Below, in pieces: positions 45,325 through 56,545 of a DNA stretch of 64,000 nucleotides. A model generated the notes under the pieces. That model was not told the origin of the DNA, searched no databases, and saw only the letters and a program-made list of their open reading frames with translations. Made by a program: the position numbers and the translations under genes. Source of the stretch: Reticulitermes lucifugus (taxonomy: Eukaryota > Arthropoda > Insecta > Blattodea > Rhinotermitidae); assembly GCA_026260175.1 (NCBI GenBank), contig JAKCWW010000533.1, forward strand, positions 37,371-101,370, in the 5' to 3' direction. How positions within the stretch are numbered: the stretch's first letter is position 1; the number at the start of each line of letters is the position of its first letter.

Positions 45325-45560
45325 AGGTAAAGCAATCCCATTACAGGCCTGGACAGGCCCTTAGGGTTCCAGGAGGTTGAGNNNNNNNNNNNNNNNNNNN
45401 NNNNNNNNNNNNNNNNNNNNNNNNNNNNNNNNNNNNNNNNNNNNGCGACCGAAAGGATTATGTCAATGAAAAATTCCAATGACACCATCGGTAATCGAAC
45501 CCGCGACATTCCGGCTTGTACCGCAGTGCCTCAACCAAATGCGCCATCGCGTGCCACCAT
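45325..45560 (-). repeat. SINE family A with an internal assembly gap
   Basis: Minus-strand head with box A-like TGGCGCATTTGG (45535-45546) and box B-like CGCGGGTTCGATT (45492-45504), then the body, a 63-N gap, then CTCAACCTCCTGGAACC and a TTTACCTTTAAAA tail. It is the most complete head-plus-tail copy, so the family length can be estimated at roughly 240 bp. Confidence 0.8.
45382..45444. other. Assembly gap (63 N) inside SINE
   Basis: Unsequenced. By comparison with the copy at 25817-26061 it should contain the AATATTCCTGGTACTCATT part and a homopolymer, a likely cause of the gap. Confidence 1.
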
Positions 45561-48419
45561 ACCATTAGTAGGACAATTATAGTTGAAAACCTGGGAGCAA
45601 GCTTCTGGTTCCGTACCGAAAAAAATTCGCTTGATATGACTTAGAGATATTTTCTTACTACTTTCAGATTATTTTTATTTTTGGCTGGTTGACTTGGGAG
45701 GGAAGTGTTCTGAGCAAATTCCAGGCGTGTTTTACGTAAGCCAAATATTTTGAATACGTCCTTTAGATAATCCACTTCCGTGCAATGAACAATATGCCTT
45801 TCTCAAAATTCAACTTATAATTTAATTCTTTATTTTCATTTTCATATTTTCCGTGAATATACATTCTTCTTCCAAGGTTTCGATAATTTAAGCTAATTAT
45901 TTGAGATTTTGCTGTGTTCGGATGTAATTCTGTGTTATGGAAAGAGAAGGAAGCATCTTGAAATGAAAATATTTCTCCGTGATATGAAAAAAATTATGTC
46001 TCTTATGCCACCTCTCTATGTTAAAAATTTTAGCTTAATCTCTACTTTCAAAATGTGTCCTATTTAACGACCGTTTATTTATTCTCTACTTTACGCAGCA
46101 TCGAATTACCGGGCAATTCGTAGTGATAAATATGGCAGGAGGTAGAAAGTCTCAATCGTTGCCCAATTTTAAAAGGTGTATGCTAGTGAATAGGGAAAGC
46201 ATAACTCAAAAGTAAATAACCGCTCTATTCTCTGAGATTCCAGCATGGGATTTCATGGATATAATGCAGAAATTTTAAACACCACACGTGACTTTCGGTT
46301 GTCAGAATATGGCTACACACATTACAGATTCTGAACAGCCACTCGTGTGTCTATGGCATTAGCCATTCCTCGTCACATCGTTACACGTAGCCACAAACCT
46401 GCTTACTTTTAGGTAAGCTGGCAATGCTGAGGGAACTTTATGGCTACAAGAATGCACCAAAACCTAAAGACAGGAGGGGAAGATGGAGGAGAGAAAAAAG
46501 AGAAGGAAACAGAGGGAGCAGGGGAAGTAGAAAATAGAGAAGTAAAGCTGAAGTAAAAGGAAAGGGAGAGAAGAAGCAAAAATATGTGTAATATTTTGAC
46601 ACAATGCACATATTGTTACAACAGGACTTCAACAAAATAACATCGTATTACCTTGATCTTTTGAGTCTAAAACTTAAAGTACACAGCATAATTCCTGCCC
46701 GTTTGATCTTCTTCCACAAACTGCACATGCAAAGAAGTTCTAGCTTTTTCATAATTCATTTTATAACACATTGTCAGTGCCGTTAACACTTTTCATATCT
46801 CTATGACTTTCTGAAACTTTCAAGAGGAGATCCTCTTCCTCATTTTCTACTGTTTGTTTACTTACTTCTACTTCTCTCCCGCCCTTGTATGTACAAGCAG
46901 GTCCCTTATTTGCAAGGTAATTTGTTATACGGGCCAGCCGTATGCTGCCCTCTAGTATCTGGCTCGAATAAGCTAACTTCATATTATGCAAGGACTAGAC
47001 CCAAGGTACTGCTTGCTGTTACGGTTGTAAGGTAGGAAAGGTATGAGAGAGGCACAGAATTTGAATTGCAAATTTAAAGAGGCTGGATCCGGTCGTAGGA
47101 ATGGGAAGAGCATCCATCGCTGTCCTTTTCTAGAAAGTTAACTTCCCCTCCTGCTACTGAAGTAAGGCTCTGTGTAGAGTAAGTGTGCACAGATTCTGAA
47201 AGATATAGTGGCACTATGCCAGGACTACAGGAAAGTATTTGTATATTAATTTTTATGAGCCGGATTTGGTCAGTCAGTCTCTGCTTATAGGCCGGATGAT
47301 TAAGGTCATATTGTAGATAAGCGGACGAAATTTTATCTTCCCCATAAGCACATCCAAGCTTCCTATCTATTTGAAGCTAGGATAATTTTGTCTAAGATGA
47401 AAAATAAGCTATGTGAATCAAACAATTCATCGTGGAGGGCCGAGGAAAATAGTTTCGACCTTAAGGCTTTTATGTTTTAACGCAACTTTTAATTGCCGCA
47501 TTTATTGTAGCACAAATATCCCATGTCTCTGGTTTTGGTGTAGTTCATGAACTTGACAGAATTATTCTGCCTCATAACTTCTTTGAATTTCCCTGTCCAC
47601 TATCCACCATTTCCTTAAATCTATAGGCCTAGCTTTAATCGATACTCTCAAAATCAAACGTATAAGACAAAAAGACTGTGGGGACAAGCAAAGCGGACCA
47701 TTTAATACGTCAGTTTGGGGAATGGATTTTATCCAGGACCTTAGCAATGCCTATTTTGGGTGTCCACGTAAAGGTCTCTTAATTCACGTTGGATCATATG
47801 TATTTTAAATCTTTGTAAGAGAGAATGTATCCATTAGTATAAGCAGATACTTGACTTAAAGGCCGCAGAACTTGATATGACAGTAAACTGTGTAATTTGG
47901 AAAGATAGCATGGTCGCCTACATAGTCAGGGATTTAATTTTGATGACTTAGATACAAAGGGCTGCATACGAAACAGTATTAGCAACATGGAAATGGTAAT
48001 CATCTCAATATTTACTTGAGGGCAGGCAGAAACCAAGAGATCCTGTGTCCAGGTAGTCCGTCGCAGGGCCTTTTGGATTCATACCAATGTTGACTAGTAT
48101 TCCGGCAGACAAACAAACCTGTCTTAGGTAATGTGTGGGCTGTTAGATTATAGATCATTAAATACACAACTTGTTAAGGCCATAACGCAGTGATCGCAAT
48201 AATGTATTTCTTCTGATGAAGACAACAACTCCGCAGGAGTTTTCAGGAACCAAAATTACTTTTGGATGCACAAAGGCAACACTCGGAAACTCATGTCAAA
48301 ACTGATAAAATGCGATGTTATTAATTAAAGGGAATAAAGTGAGGTAAAGCTGCCGCCCTGCACGTCATGAAGTCTTATGTGAAGTTGGAGGCATAGCTCC
48401 AGTAATTCTTAACTTGGTA
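45561..48419. other. Non-coding stretch with purine tract
   Basis: 46478-46580 is almost purely purine on the plus strand (GGAGAGAAAAAAGAGAAGG type). The Ser/Phe/Pro-rich minus-strand frames there are products of that tract. At 48213-48250 a CTGATGA followed by a good hairpin and GGAAC was noted but not called. Confidence 0.5.
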
Positions 48420-48560
48420 CTAATTGGAGCTGAGTGGTCAGCCTCACACTTCACTACCGGAAAAGGGGCCACGATATCCATTGATTAGGGGGCTGGGTGG
48501 GGATAAAAGCCGATCTGGACGCTTTAGCGAATTTAAAAATCTCTTGCCCCTAACAGAAAA
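48420..48560 (-). repeat. SINE family B, worn copy
   Basis: Matches the 6945-7172 copy in order: GAGTGGTCAGCCTCACACTTC, then CCATTGATTAGGGGGCTGG, then GATCTGGACG, with many differences and no recognisable head. Confidence 0.5.
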
Positions 48561-49589
48561 TATACCCACAATTGCTCGGTTTTCCAGGCTAATCACTATA
48601 CCGACAACACTATGCCGCCTCCACTGCTTAGTTAAGGTTTTGGATATTATTTTGTAATTCTCATCCCTTGGTTTATATTTCCATTCTTCTTCCGCTGTCT
48701 TGGCGCAATATATTTGCTGTCTGTGTGAGTCTAATGATGAGCCTTGATGCTACCAACAGACTGGATCCTTCGGAAAAACGGCTGATGTTATCTACACATG
48801 TATCTCCGATAACTTTCTTAAGGTGAATGTCTTTCGAAACAACGTACAGTCTCTCAGAAGTGGTTCGTTGTTTAATTAGAGATCCCTTATATACTGGGCA
48901 GCCCCGACATTGGACTCTACGTTTGCTAGGGTAGAGGGTACGGCAGGATATCATGTTAGGGGCTTTGCGCCGTTCCGTTATCGTATAATGATCTTCTCTT
49001 CGGACAGAAACCGTGCATTTGCTGCCGTGTGGTAGAACAAGGCAGCGAATGCACTCTTCGGGGACTTACTGTCTGTGCGAGTATAAGTCTGTACTGACTG
49101 TCGTGGTAACATAAGGTTGCCTGAATCTGGGGCAATTATCATCTGTGTTGTTATGATCCTTTCAGTTATGTGGAACGTTATAGTGGTTACTTTAGAAAAA
49201 GTAATATCGGAGTTCAGACAGAATTTAAAGTGCCACCTGTTGAACGATAATAGGCAGATTTTCACTCCCTCCAAAAATGGCCTACAGGTTTACCATGTCT
49301 AATATATACATATATATTTATTTAAACTTTCAAATATTTTGCGATGTTACACGGTGTAGTGGTTTTCCGTGAAGATAGAAGCTTAATTTTAATTACAATT
49401 TAAATTATTTCTTAAAACTTCCAGAGTGAAATTCCAGTTGTGTCCAGATGAGCTGACAGGGTGTTTTTAAGACGAGTCCAAAATTTGTGACCAAGGTACA
49501 TTATTGCTAAGAAGGGAAGCAACACACGTCTGTGTCTACATGCACATGTCGGCACGATTTCGCTCAATTTGTGATTTGTAACACTGGAT
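48561..49589. other. Non-coding stretch, nothing recognised
   Basis: Short overlapping frames at 48673-49302 on both strands. No domain or splice evidence. Confidence 0.45.
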
Positions 49590-49830
49590 GTAGAGTAGGC
49601 GATGCTTTACGCAAGTACTCGGAAGGCACCCATTTCGAACTTTGGCCGAGTTACTGGCTGAAATCCCAGAGATGTTCCGCAGTTTTCCTCAGTATTTAAA
49701 CGAGAATGCTGTAATATTACATTTAAGTAAGTCACGACACCACGCTCAACATGCTTGTACTTCCTAATCTATTCACCAGATATGATTTTCTGAAACCTCA
49801 TTCGCCCTTATATAACCCCTACAATTAACT
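49590..49830 (+). repeat. Possible degraded SINE
   Basis: A box B-like TTTCGAACTTTGG is followed by a body with TTTTCCTCAGTATTTAAACG and CACGACACCACGCTC, of a type I associate with insect SINE or LINE tails. No second copy in this window. Confidence 0.4.
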
Positions 49831-50959
49831 CAGATATGTTAACTAACCCAAGAATCATACATTAATGCCATGTGCTGTGGCTCTTGGAACAGAACTTAAT
49901 AATATAAAGCGTGAGTGAAACAATAAAACCAGCCCTCGTATTTTCGCTATAGGAATTTATTGCATGAATTTCCTAAATATGAGGCACCTACTCACCCTTT
50001 ACATAAGGTTTATTCATCTCTTCTGCTTGATGGAAAATTTTATGATATAATTTAAAACGAAATCTAAGTACACAGTCGTCAGAGCTGCAATGAATTGCAC
50101 CTGTAAGAATGAAATAGCAACTACAAGCCGTCTCACAATATTGTGAACTTGGAATTTTAGGCTGTTCAAGATATTTCTTACTAATCAAATGTTCAAAACA
50201 TAATTCTATAGGCTTTTAAAGATCAGAGTGTTCTAAGTTAAATTCAATAACATATTTTAGGGTGTTATGAATTTATTTTTCCTTTTTGTTTTTAAAAATT
50301 TCTTTACTTTAAACCTTTAATTATGTGCAATTCTCTCTCTAATTACTCATATTTTTATGCATGCTTTCAATTTATTTTCTAAAATTATTTTTGTTAATTA
50401 CATTATGATTATATAAGATTCATTTACTTTTGTTCATGAAGACAGTAGCATAAGTTTCTTCAGTATGGCCCTCAATTGTCCATTTAAATCGTTATACCAC
50501 ATAATTTTCTTTTACCTTATATTTATTATTATTATTTATTCAAGAACACTGAAAAGCATGACATCACGCACCAACCAAATTTATGGGAAAATTTAAGTTT
50601 TATAATACGTTCTTTAAATTACATATGGCCACCAGGGTTTTATTTAGTGACACCGAAATAATGGTCCAAAATAAAATGAAAACAAATAAAGATGGAAGGC
50701 ATGAATTGTACGTTAAACAAGTAATAGAGTACTGGAAGAAGAAGGACAGTAGAGGGATTAATATCTCACTAATTACTTTAGTGTTAATGCTAGTACTGCA
50801 AGTTATCTTAAAACACTGAGCATTGAAATTTATATAAACTATACATACCTTATTGTGCTACCGTGAGATCCATACGAGTAAGTACTCTGTTTGGTAAACT
50901 GCAGGGCTTTTAAATGTTGCAGCAGGCGGTGCATATCTCTACCACTGGGCTTTGAATGG
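49831..50959. other. Non-coding stretch, nothing recognised
   Basis: AT-rich, including an ATT-rich run at about 50520-50540. The frame 50583-50819 has a charged middle but no identifiable domain. Confidence 0.4.
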
Positions 50960-51185
50960 TAAAGGTAAAATTATTCCTGTGCAAGCCTGAAGGTACAGGG
51001 GGAATTGAGTTATATATCCACACCTTCTTGACTCGGCACTAGATATGCGTGAATGGTCTGTTAAAACCCCGGGAAAAGAGCCTTAGGTGCCCATTAAACA
51101 GGAGGCTCAGTAGGCCCCTGGGACAGAGTGGACGGTTGGAGAAGAGAAAAATACTTTATCCCTGCCGAAGATTGAACCAGGATTC
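50960..51185 (-). repeat. SINE family B, worn copy
   Basis: Recognised by AAAACCCCGGGAAAAGAG, CCATTAAACAGGAGGCTC, AGTAGGCCCCTGGGAC and TGGACGG in the family order. The head region at about 51150-51180 retains GAAGATTGAACCAGG. It lies directly upstream of the LINE tail at 51230. Confidence 0.55.
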
Positions 51186-51229
51186 CTCTGACATCCAGCT
51201 CGTAGCTTAATCGCAGGGCTTCCCTTTTA

Positions 51230-51530
51230 AACAGTTGAGATGGGCGGGGCATGTGGCACTTATTGTGGAGAATAAAAATGCATACAGGATTCTGTAAGGA
51301 AACCTGAAATACAAAAGCCACTTGGAAGGCTTAGGCGTAGATGGAAGGCTAACACTAAAATAGGTTGTGAAGAAATTGGATGGAACTTGTCTGGATACAT
51401 TTCCTTCAGGTTTCGAGCAAGTGGCGGGCTCTTGTGAACATAGTAATCAAGTGGCGGGCTCTTGTGAACATAGTAATCAAGTGGCGGGCTCTTGTGAACA
51501 TAGTAATCAAGTGGCGATTTCCTTAATAAT
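51230..51530 (+). mobile_element. LINE ORF2 3' end with triplicated terminus
   Basis: Translation gives LRWAGHVALIVENKNAYRIL and then, one frame over, KPEIQKPLGRLRRRW, continuing to EEIGW. These match the C-terminal tail of insect non-LTR reverse transcriptases (RWAGHVARM...NAYRILVGKPEGKRPLGRPRRRW...REIGWD). Two frame changes and one internal stop mark it as dead, and everything upstream of this tail is missing, as usual for 5'-truncated copies. The last motif, WRALVNIVIK, is present three times at 51421-51510, followed by WRFP and stop (51524-51526). The 30-bp units are identical. Confidence 0.8.
51421..51516 (+). repeat. Three identical 30-bp tandem units
   Basis: GTGGCGGGCTCTTGTGAACA plus TAGTAATCAA is repeated three times without a mismatch, then GTGGCG starts a fourth. 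Since the rest of the LINE fragment is decayed, perfect identity means the expansion is far younger than the insertion. Confidence 0.95.
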
Positions 51531-51719
51531 TCGAGATTTACTTGACTACGAAAGAACTCTCATTTCTCTCGAAAGGCTCTAATACGTGGAGTGTTTGGGA
51601 AGACAATCTTCTAGGGCTGCGGCACTATTAGGAGCATTGTCTCTTCCCCAGATGGTCATTAACTTTATATGTAGCACTTGCCGAATTATAATTAACAGAG
51701 TAAACCGAAGAAATTGGAA
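51531..51719. other. Probable LINE 3' flank
   Basis: No repeat or frame that I can support. It may include the 3'-untranslated part of the LINE. Confidence 0.35.
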
Positions 51720-51845
51720 AAACCCCGAACCCATTGTTGTTCTGAGGATCAGAATTCCCACACGCAATGTCTGTCCCTGGAAATGGACCCGGGCTTTCGC
51801 GGTGGGAAAACAGCGACCATCGGCCTGAAGTAATGGAACGCCCTA
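51720..51845 (-). repeat. SINE family C, second copy
   Basis: The complement of CCCGGGCTTTCGCGGTGGGA and CAGCGACCATCGGCCTGA matches the head at 24411-24492 with substitutions. Box A is worn (CCTGAAGTAATGGAACG in place of CCTGAACCGTGGCACGG). Confidence 0.55.
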
Positions 51846-51859
51846 TCATTTTCTATTAG

Positions 51860-52080
51860 ACGTGGCCGTTGAGCCGGCAGCAAAAGCGGTATTGTGACTA
51901 GGCTACGGAATAGAATGCATGACTGGAGACTCTAGGTCTGATTACCAGCTGTGCGAAGATTTTCTCTCCATCACTGTGCTTGGATACCTACCTGGCCTTC
52001 TGTCCAAAGGGTTTCATGAGCTCTCACCCGGGGGGGGGGCAAGGGTTCGGGAGATGACAGCTAGCCACTCACTGACACCT
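51860..52080 (+). repeat. Possible degraded tRNA-like SINE with poly-G
   Basis: A tRNA-like TAGGTCTGATTACCAGC is followed by a body with GAAGATTTTCTCTCCATCAC and CTGGCCTTCTGTCC, and a G homopolymer at about 52030-52039. The family is not matched elsewhere in the window. Confidence 0.4.
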
Positions 52081-53389
52081 AGTACGATAAGTTAGAAGAA
52101 AAATCTATGCGACCACTTTGTTATATACGTTAAATTTGGCTGGCTGCTTGATAAATAATGCACAGAACATCTTCACATTTACCATTAAGTGTACCTGTAA
52201 ACGGCGTAAATAACTACATATTGAGAAGGATAAACATCTTGCTTAGGGAAGGTATCTATTTATTGGTACGAAGTAAAGTTAATAAAATGGATATATTACA
52301 AGCACTAAATAATAGATAAATAAAGACAAACATGTGCCAGAACCTAAGCAAGACTCCGCAGAGGCGTTGAAGCACCCCGCACGTAAAGGCCCATCAATAA
52401 ATAGTTACTATATAAGAAAATATTTTCTAAATAATATATTGACAATTGGAGGAATAATGCAATTAATAGACAAAATAAGATACTAATTATTTTGCATAGA
52501 TTTACCTCATATTCATCGCGCAATTAGAAAGCATAGGGGCGTGAAGTTAAGGCTAATATTTAATAGTAAACAAGATTTAGAATTAGAGACGGAAACTGAG
52601 CTACGTTTGTAGGTTTTAACTTAGTTTCTTCTAAATTGAGTTTTCTTCAATCAAATGTCAAAAGAGCTACAATGAAACGTGTAATGAAGTAAACTCCTTG
52701 GACTGTAACGTTAAAAATAGCTTACTAATTTCGTCTCGTAAACTCCAAAGCAGAGGTTCAGTGCTGCATACTTCATTTTACACGAAATCATAAATTCACT
52801 TCCTCTCAAAAGTCAGCAGAAGTTTTTATATTAGCCGCAGGTGGTGTGTTTCGAATATGGTATGTGATGTATTTTACAATGTACAGTAGTTGCAGTCAAA
52901 CACAAGCGCTGGTTACACAGAATCATCAGCAGCTGGAGCCATAAAACTATTAATATCTTGACCTTAGGGATTTTGTAGAAAAAAGGATTGCTGTGAGAAC
53001 ACGTACAGGAAAGTAATAGTCTAGCTTCAATATTCCCTCCAGCGTCACAGATTTTCTACAAGACATTTATTTATTATTTAACTTTTTTTGGTTTTTGTTC
53101 AAAGTGGCCCTATGCCTACGCCTGTATGGCCAAAAGACGTAAGCATAAGAGCAATTCATTTCTCATGAGGGGAAATTCCCCATCTGACATGAAGAACATA
53201 GGTGCTTGTAATCGAGGAATAATGACCCAAAAATCAGATTTATTCCACGTTAAATAGTTCCCCGTCACAACAGCATGAAGCCCTCTCTAGTTTGGAATGG
53301 GAGAGACTGCGAGCAGATATGAAAGTCTGCTGTAAACATATTGCATTTGCAGTCTGACAGCTGAGACCAGTGGTGCTGTTTCTTGGAAA
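52081..53389. other. Non-coding stretch, nothing recognised
   Basis: AT-rich, with no supported gene or repeat until the hammerhead-family body begins near 53390. Confidence 0.45.
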
Positions 53390-53487
53390 ATAACCAACAT
53401 GTTCTACAGTCCGAGATTTAAAGTTCTCACAACGGTGCTGGTAAACATTAAGATCCTGTGGTATATTGCTACTCGATTTGTAGATGG
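53390..53487 (-). repeat. Body of hammerhead-family repeat (copy L)
   Basis: After GAAACGTC on the minus strand the sequence runs TGTAACCATCTACAAATCG, then ATACCACAGGATC, then CACCGTTGTGAGAAC. The same order is seen in copies A and E. The 153-codon minus-strand frame at 53240-53701 is this repeat read through, not a host gene. Confidence 0.55.
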
Positions 53488-53532
53488 TTACAGACGTTTC
53501 GAAGGATCGTAGCGCCTCTATCTTCGGGGTAA
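53488..53532 (-). ncRNA. Hammerhead-ribozyme-like motif L, one core change
   Basis: CCGAAGA (53521-53527; U4 changed to C), extra U, stem II AGAGG/CCUUC with one mismatch and one G-U around a 9-nt loop, GAAAC (53496-53500), palindromic ACGU, then C. Helix I pairs in four of five positions. Probably weakened or inactive. Confidence 0.55.
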
Positions 53533-56248
53533 AAGATTCGAAGAAGAATGATGTTATACGGGATATCAAAAATGGACTTATTTTCTGGAATGAAATAGTT
53601 GAAGGAAAAGAGTAATGAGGTTTGAAGTTTGGCACTTCCGGTTCGATCAGACTCATTAAGAAGAGCTGGAAAGAAATTGGCGAATTATAGGTTAGATTCA
53701 ATGGGAATAAAGGAGTGGAGGGGAAGACTGGATTTGTGGGGTTTCAGCGTGAAACTTACTTCATGTCATCAATCTGGCTCCTAGAATTTTGAGGTGACTC
53801 CTAGATTTTCCGAAAATTTGTATATCCCTGGAATATCATAACTATATACTTGTTAGACACTATAAACAACTGATCTTGAGCCTTAAACAAGTACGAAATC
53901 TTCCTGTTAATAGCCTAGTGCAGCTGTCTCAAAAACAGCCCTACGCGAGAATAATGTAAAGTTTCGAAAAATAAAACTCGCCACAAGTATTTTAACCAAT
54001 AGACAGGTTAAGAATCTTCTTTAGAATTAAACACACTAATAATATTTCACGCTTCGAATAAAAAAATTGAACTACATTCTATTTATTTAACTTTATACTT
54101 TGCTTCATTATTATGTCTTTGCTGAAGTATATTGTATGTTACTACTCAGAAGTAGCAGGCATTTTGAGCCTTTACGGTCAGTACAAAAATATTTTAAATT
54201 ATTTAAATTAAAATTCCTCCGTCCGAGTCTTGTCAAGTTCTACAATTAGGATAAGCTCAGTGAGAGTGCTGTACAGGGTGAAGTGCCATGGGCATATGGC
54301 TCGCTGGCCGCGTGTTTGAAACCCTGGTCTAGTGTTTGCACACTTCTTTGCCAGTTGGGTTAGCCGTAATGACCAGCTCAGCCCGTATTCCATGATATCT
54401 TGTATAAAGATATGTAAAAAGATGATTCATAGTGAGGTATGTAACACGTTTATAGTGTTTTAGTTTATAGTGTTCAAATGTAAAATTCTATAGTCTGTGT
54501 AGCTATATATTTGTATATTATGACTTATTGCACATCCAGTTGTCACTTCGACAGACTTATGGATCTATGGAATGTATGTATGTATTTATGTATGTATGTA
54601 TCTTGAATGTAATAAGCCTCCGTCCTTGCTACATATTTCTTTGTTCCTTTTAAAGGGCGGGCCTTGTAAACCAATGTAAGCAGGCCTGCTATTGCACAAA
54701 ATTGTCTTGCTACCTGAAATAGAATATACTTACAAAAAGATGGTTTAAAATAATTGTAACAACCAAATAGGCGAGATTTTTATATTAGTTCAAAGTGTAT
54801 GTGACATGTAATATGTTGTTACACAATGTTTGTAAACAGTCATAACTACTACGTAGTGACCTGATCTGAACTAATCTAACCAAAATGAAACTAACTCAAC
54901 ATATCCTAACTCTGTTGATATTAGTAAACATGTTGAGTGTCATATGTTTATGACCTCGACTTCCTTGGCTTTGTAATGTCAAGGACCTATTTAATAAAGA
55001 TTCTATCCCATATTGCTAGAAACATACTCTAAATGAATACTTATGTTGTTATTATTATAACTCTTACGTTATCTTCCATTCAATGTTGTAACAGGAATAT
55101 CTAGCGACTTGGGGATTGCTGAACTATTCAAAGGCCTTTGTTTATCTAGAGAGGTTTAGTGTCGGATGAGATGCTCATATGAAAAGTAGTTAAGGGTTTG
55201 AAAACAAGGGTCTTTGTATTATTTAAGTTGATTACAAGACCTGGAGACTGATGGAAATTACGAAAGTCGTGTTCTGTAACAACCACAAAGATGCAGGGCC
55301 TCGAATCCGCTACCTACGGGATGTAAGTACAAAGCATTGCCTCTACATTCCCATGCTTACTGATCACTATCGAAGCTGTCGCATGTGACCAGCAGACCAC
55401 CATTTGTTTTTACTAAAGAAGTTTGAATATGGAACAGGAAAACTTCTAACTAGTAAATTTCAGAAAATTATGTGCGGTCATTCCAATTACAGGACACACT
55501 CGAATTGGAAACAGATTTCCGTGTTGTATTCATCACATCGGTTTTCTACTAAGTGAATAGCTTATACGTAATTGTGACCAATTAAGAGAACCTTAATATG
55601 TTTAGTGTTAATCCGCTCACCTAAGAAGACACTTACCTAACCACACGCCCCTTCCCGTAGCATGCATAGAACTCTATAGTTATTAATAAAAGTACAGAGT
55701 GCCGCAACAGAGCAGGTTGACGCAGCAGTACAGCTGTAGGTATCTTTGAATATCAGCTATAATAAGTTAGCTGTTTCGTGGTTTTCCCCGGTCTCTCAAT
55801 ATGAATGCTGGAATAATACCTTAAAGTAGGTCAGATTTTTTACTTCGAAACCCTTACTTACGGCATTTGACTATTGCAGATGCCATCAGTTTGAAACTTA
55901 TCGCAAAGAAAGCGAATCAATCAAGTATGACGTATTAGCAGCTGCTGTTACAACAGCAGCAAACAAAAAATTAACAATGCAATCAACATCAACGACAGGA
56001 TTGACGGTAACAATGTCAACTGTAAAAACAGCAGCAAATGAAGCAAAAACAACAGCAGAGAAATGACACTCAGAAAAAGAGAGTCAACAATAAATTCAAC
56101 AACAAAGGAATAAAAGGCAAGAGCGGCTAGAGCAACAGCTGAAGTAACATAACCTATCATGAAAATAAAGACATTGAATAGAAATTGTGTTACGCTAAGT
56201 AGGAATGCTGTAAACAAAATTGTAGTATATTATTATTTCATTTTCTAT
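53533..56248. other. Non-coding stretch with simple repeats
   Basis: A (TATG)n run at 54573-54601 and a CAA/CAGCA-rich tract at 55941-56130. A locally GC-richer patch at 54260-54390 has weak tRNA-like words but is not called. The hydrophobic minus-strand frame at 55948-56217 is just the complement of the CAA tract (Leu/Phe/Val codons). Confidence 0.5.
55941..56130 (+). repeat. CAA/GCA-rich low-complexity tract
   Basis: Words such as ACAACAGCAGCAAAC and AACAACAGCAGAG recur irregularly. No strict period. Confidence 0.75.
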
Positions 56249-56300
56249 TGATCCCGGGTTTCGAATCTTGGCCCGTGAACCGACTACGCTAACAGCATTT
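56249..56300 (-). repeat. tRNA-like head fragment
   Basis: The minus strand reads TAGCGTAGTCGG (box A-like, 56280-56291) and AAGATTCGAAACCCGGG (box B-like) close together, with the anticodon arm missing. A SINE remnant, not a tRNA gene. Confidence 0.5.
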
Positions 56301-56342
56301 CTGTTGCGAGTTTTACAGTTTTCGCAGCCTTGTGGACAAGAC

Positions 56343-56473
56343 ATCTATCTGCGATGTGACGCTGCGTAACTGGGTATTTTTTTTACCGAAGTTTCGAGAC
56401 CACTACGCTGTCTCCAAACGTCGGAAAACAACGTCCAGCGACACAATGTCACATCCCTGAAGAACAGATAGCT
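56343..56473. repeat. Diverged palindrome, collapsed hammerhead-family inverted pair
   Basis: Left arm 56343-56400 and right arm 56410-56473 around the loop CACTACGCT. The centre reads GAAGTTTCGAGAC / GTCTCCAAACGTCGG, the same organisation as the palindrome at 698-840, but the arms differ from each other by many substitutions and gaps. The bodies carry GATGTGAC / GTCACATC and ATCTATCTG / CAGATAG. An older copy of the same structural class. Confidence 0.65.
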
Positions 56474-56545
56474 AAGATTTATTTATAAAACCAAATTAAT
56501 GAACAATTCACAAACATATTTAAAAGTATGGTCTTCCACTACTTT

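Noticed and set aside
48213-48255. CTGATGA followed by a strong hairpin and GGAAC
   Set aside because: No GAAAC box, no helix III palindrome and no extra U; likely coincidence or too worn to call.
53240-53701. 153-codon minus-strand open frame, the longest gap-free frame
   Set aside because: Its centre is the hammerhead-family repeat (motif L and body) read through, and the rest has no recognisable domain.
55948-56217. Hydrophobic 89-codon minus-strand frame that looks like a multi-span membrane protein
   Set aside because: It is the complement of a CAA/GCA low-complexity tract, which yields Leu, Phe and Val codons by composition.
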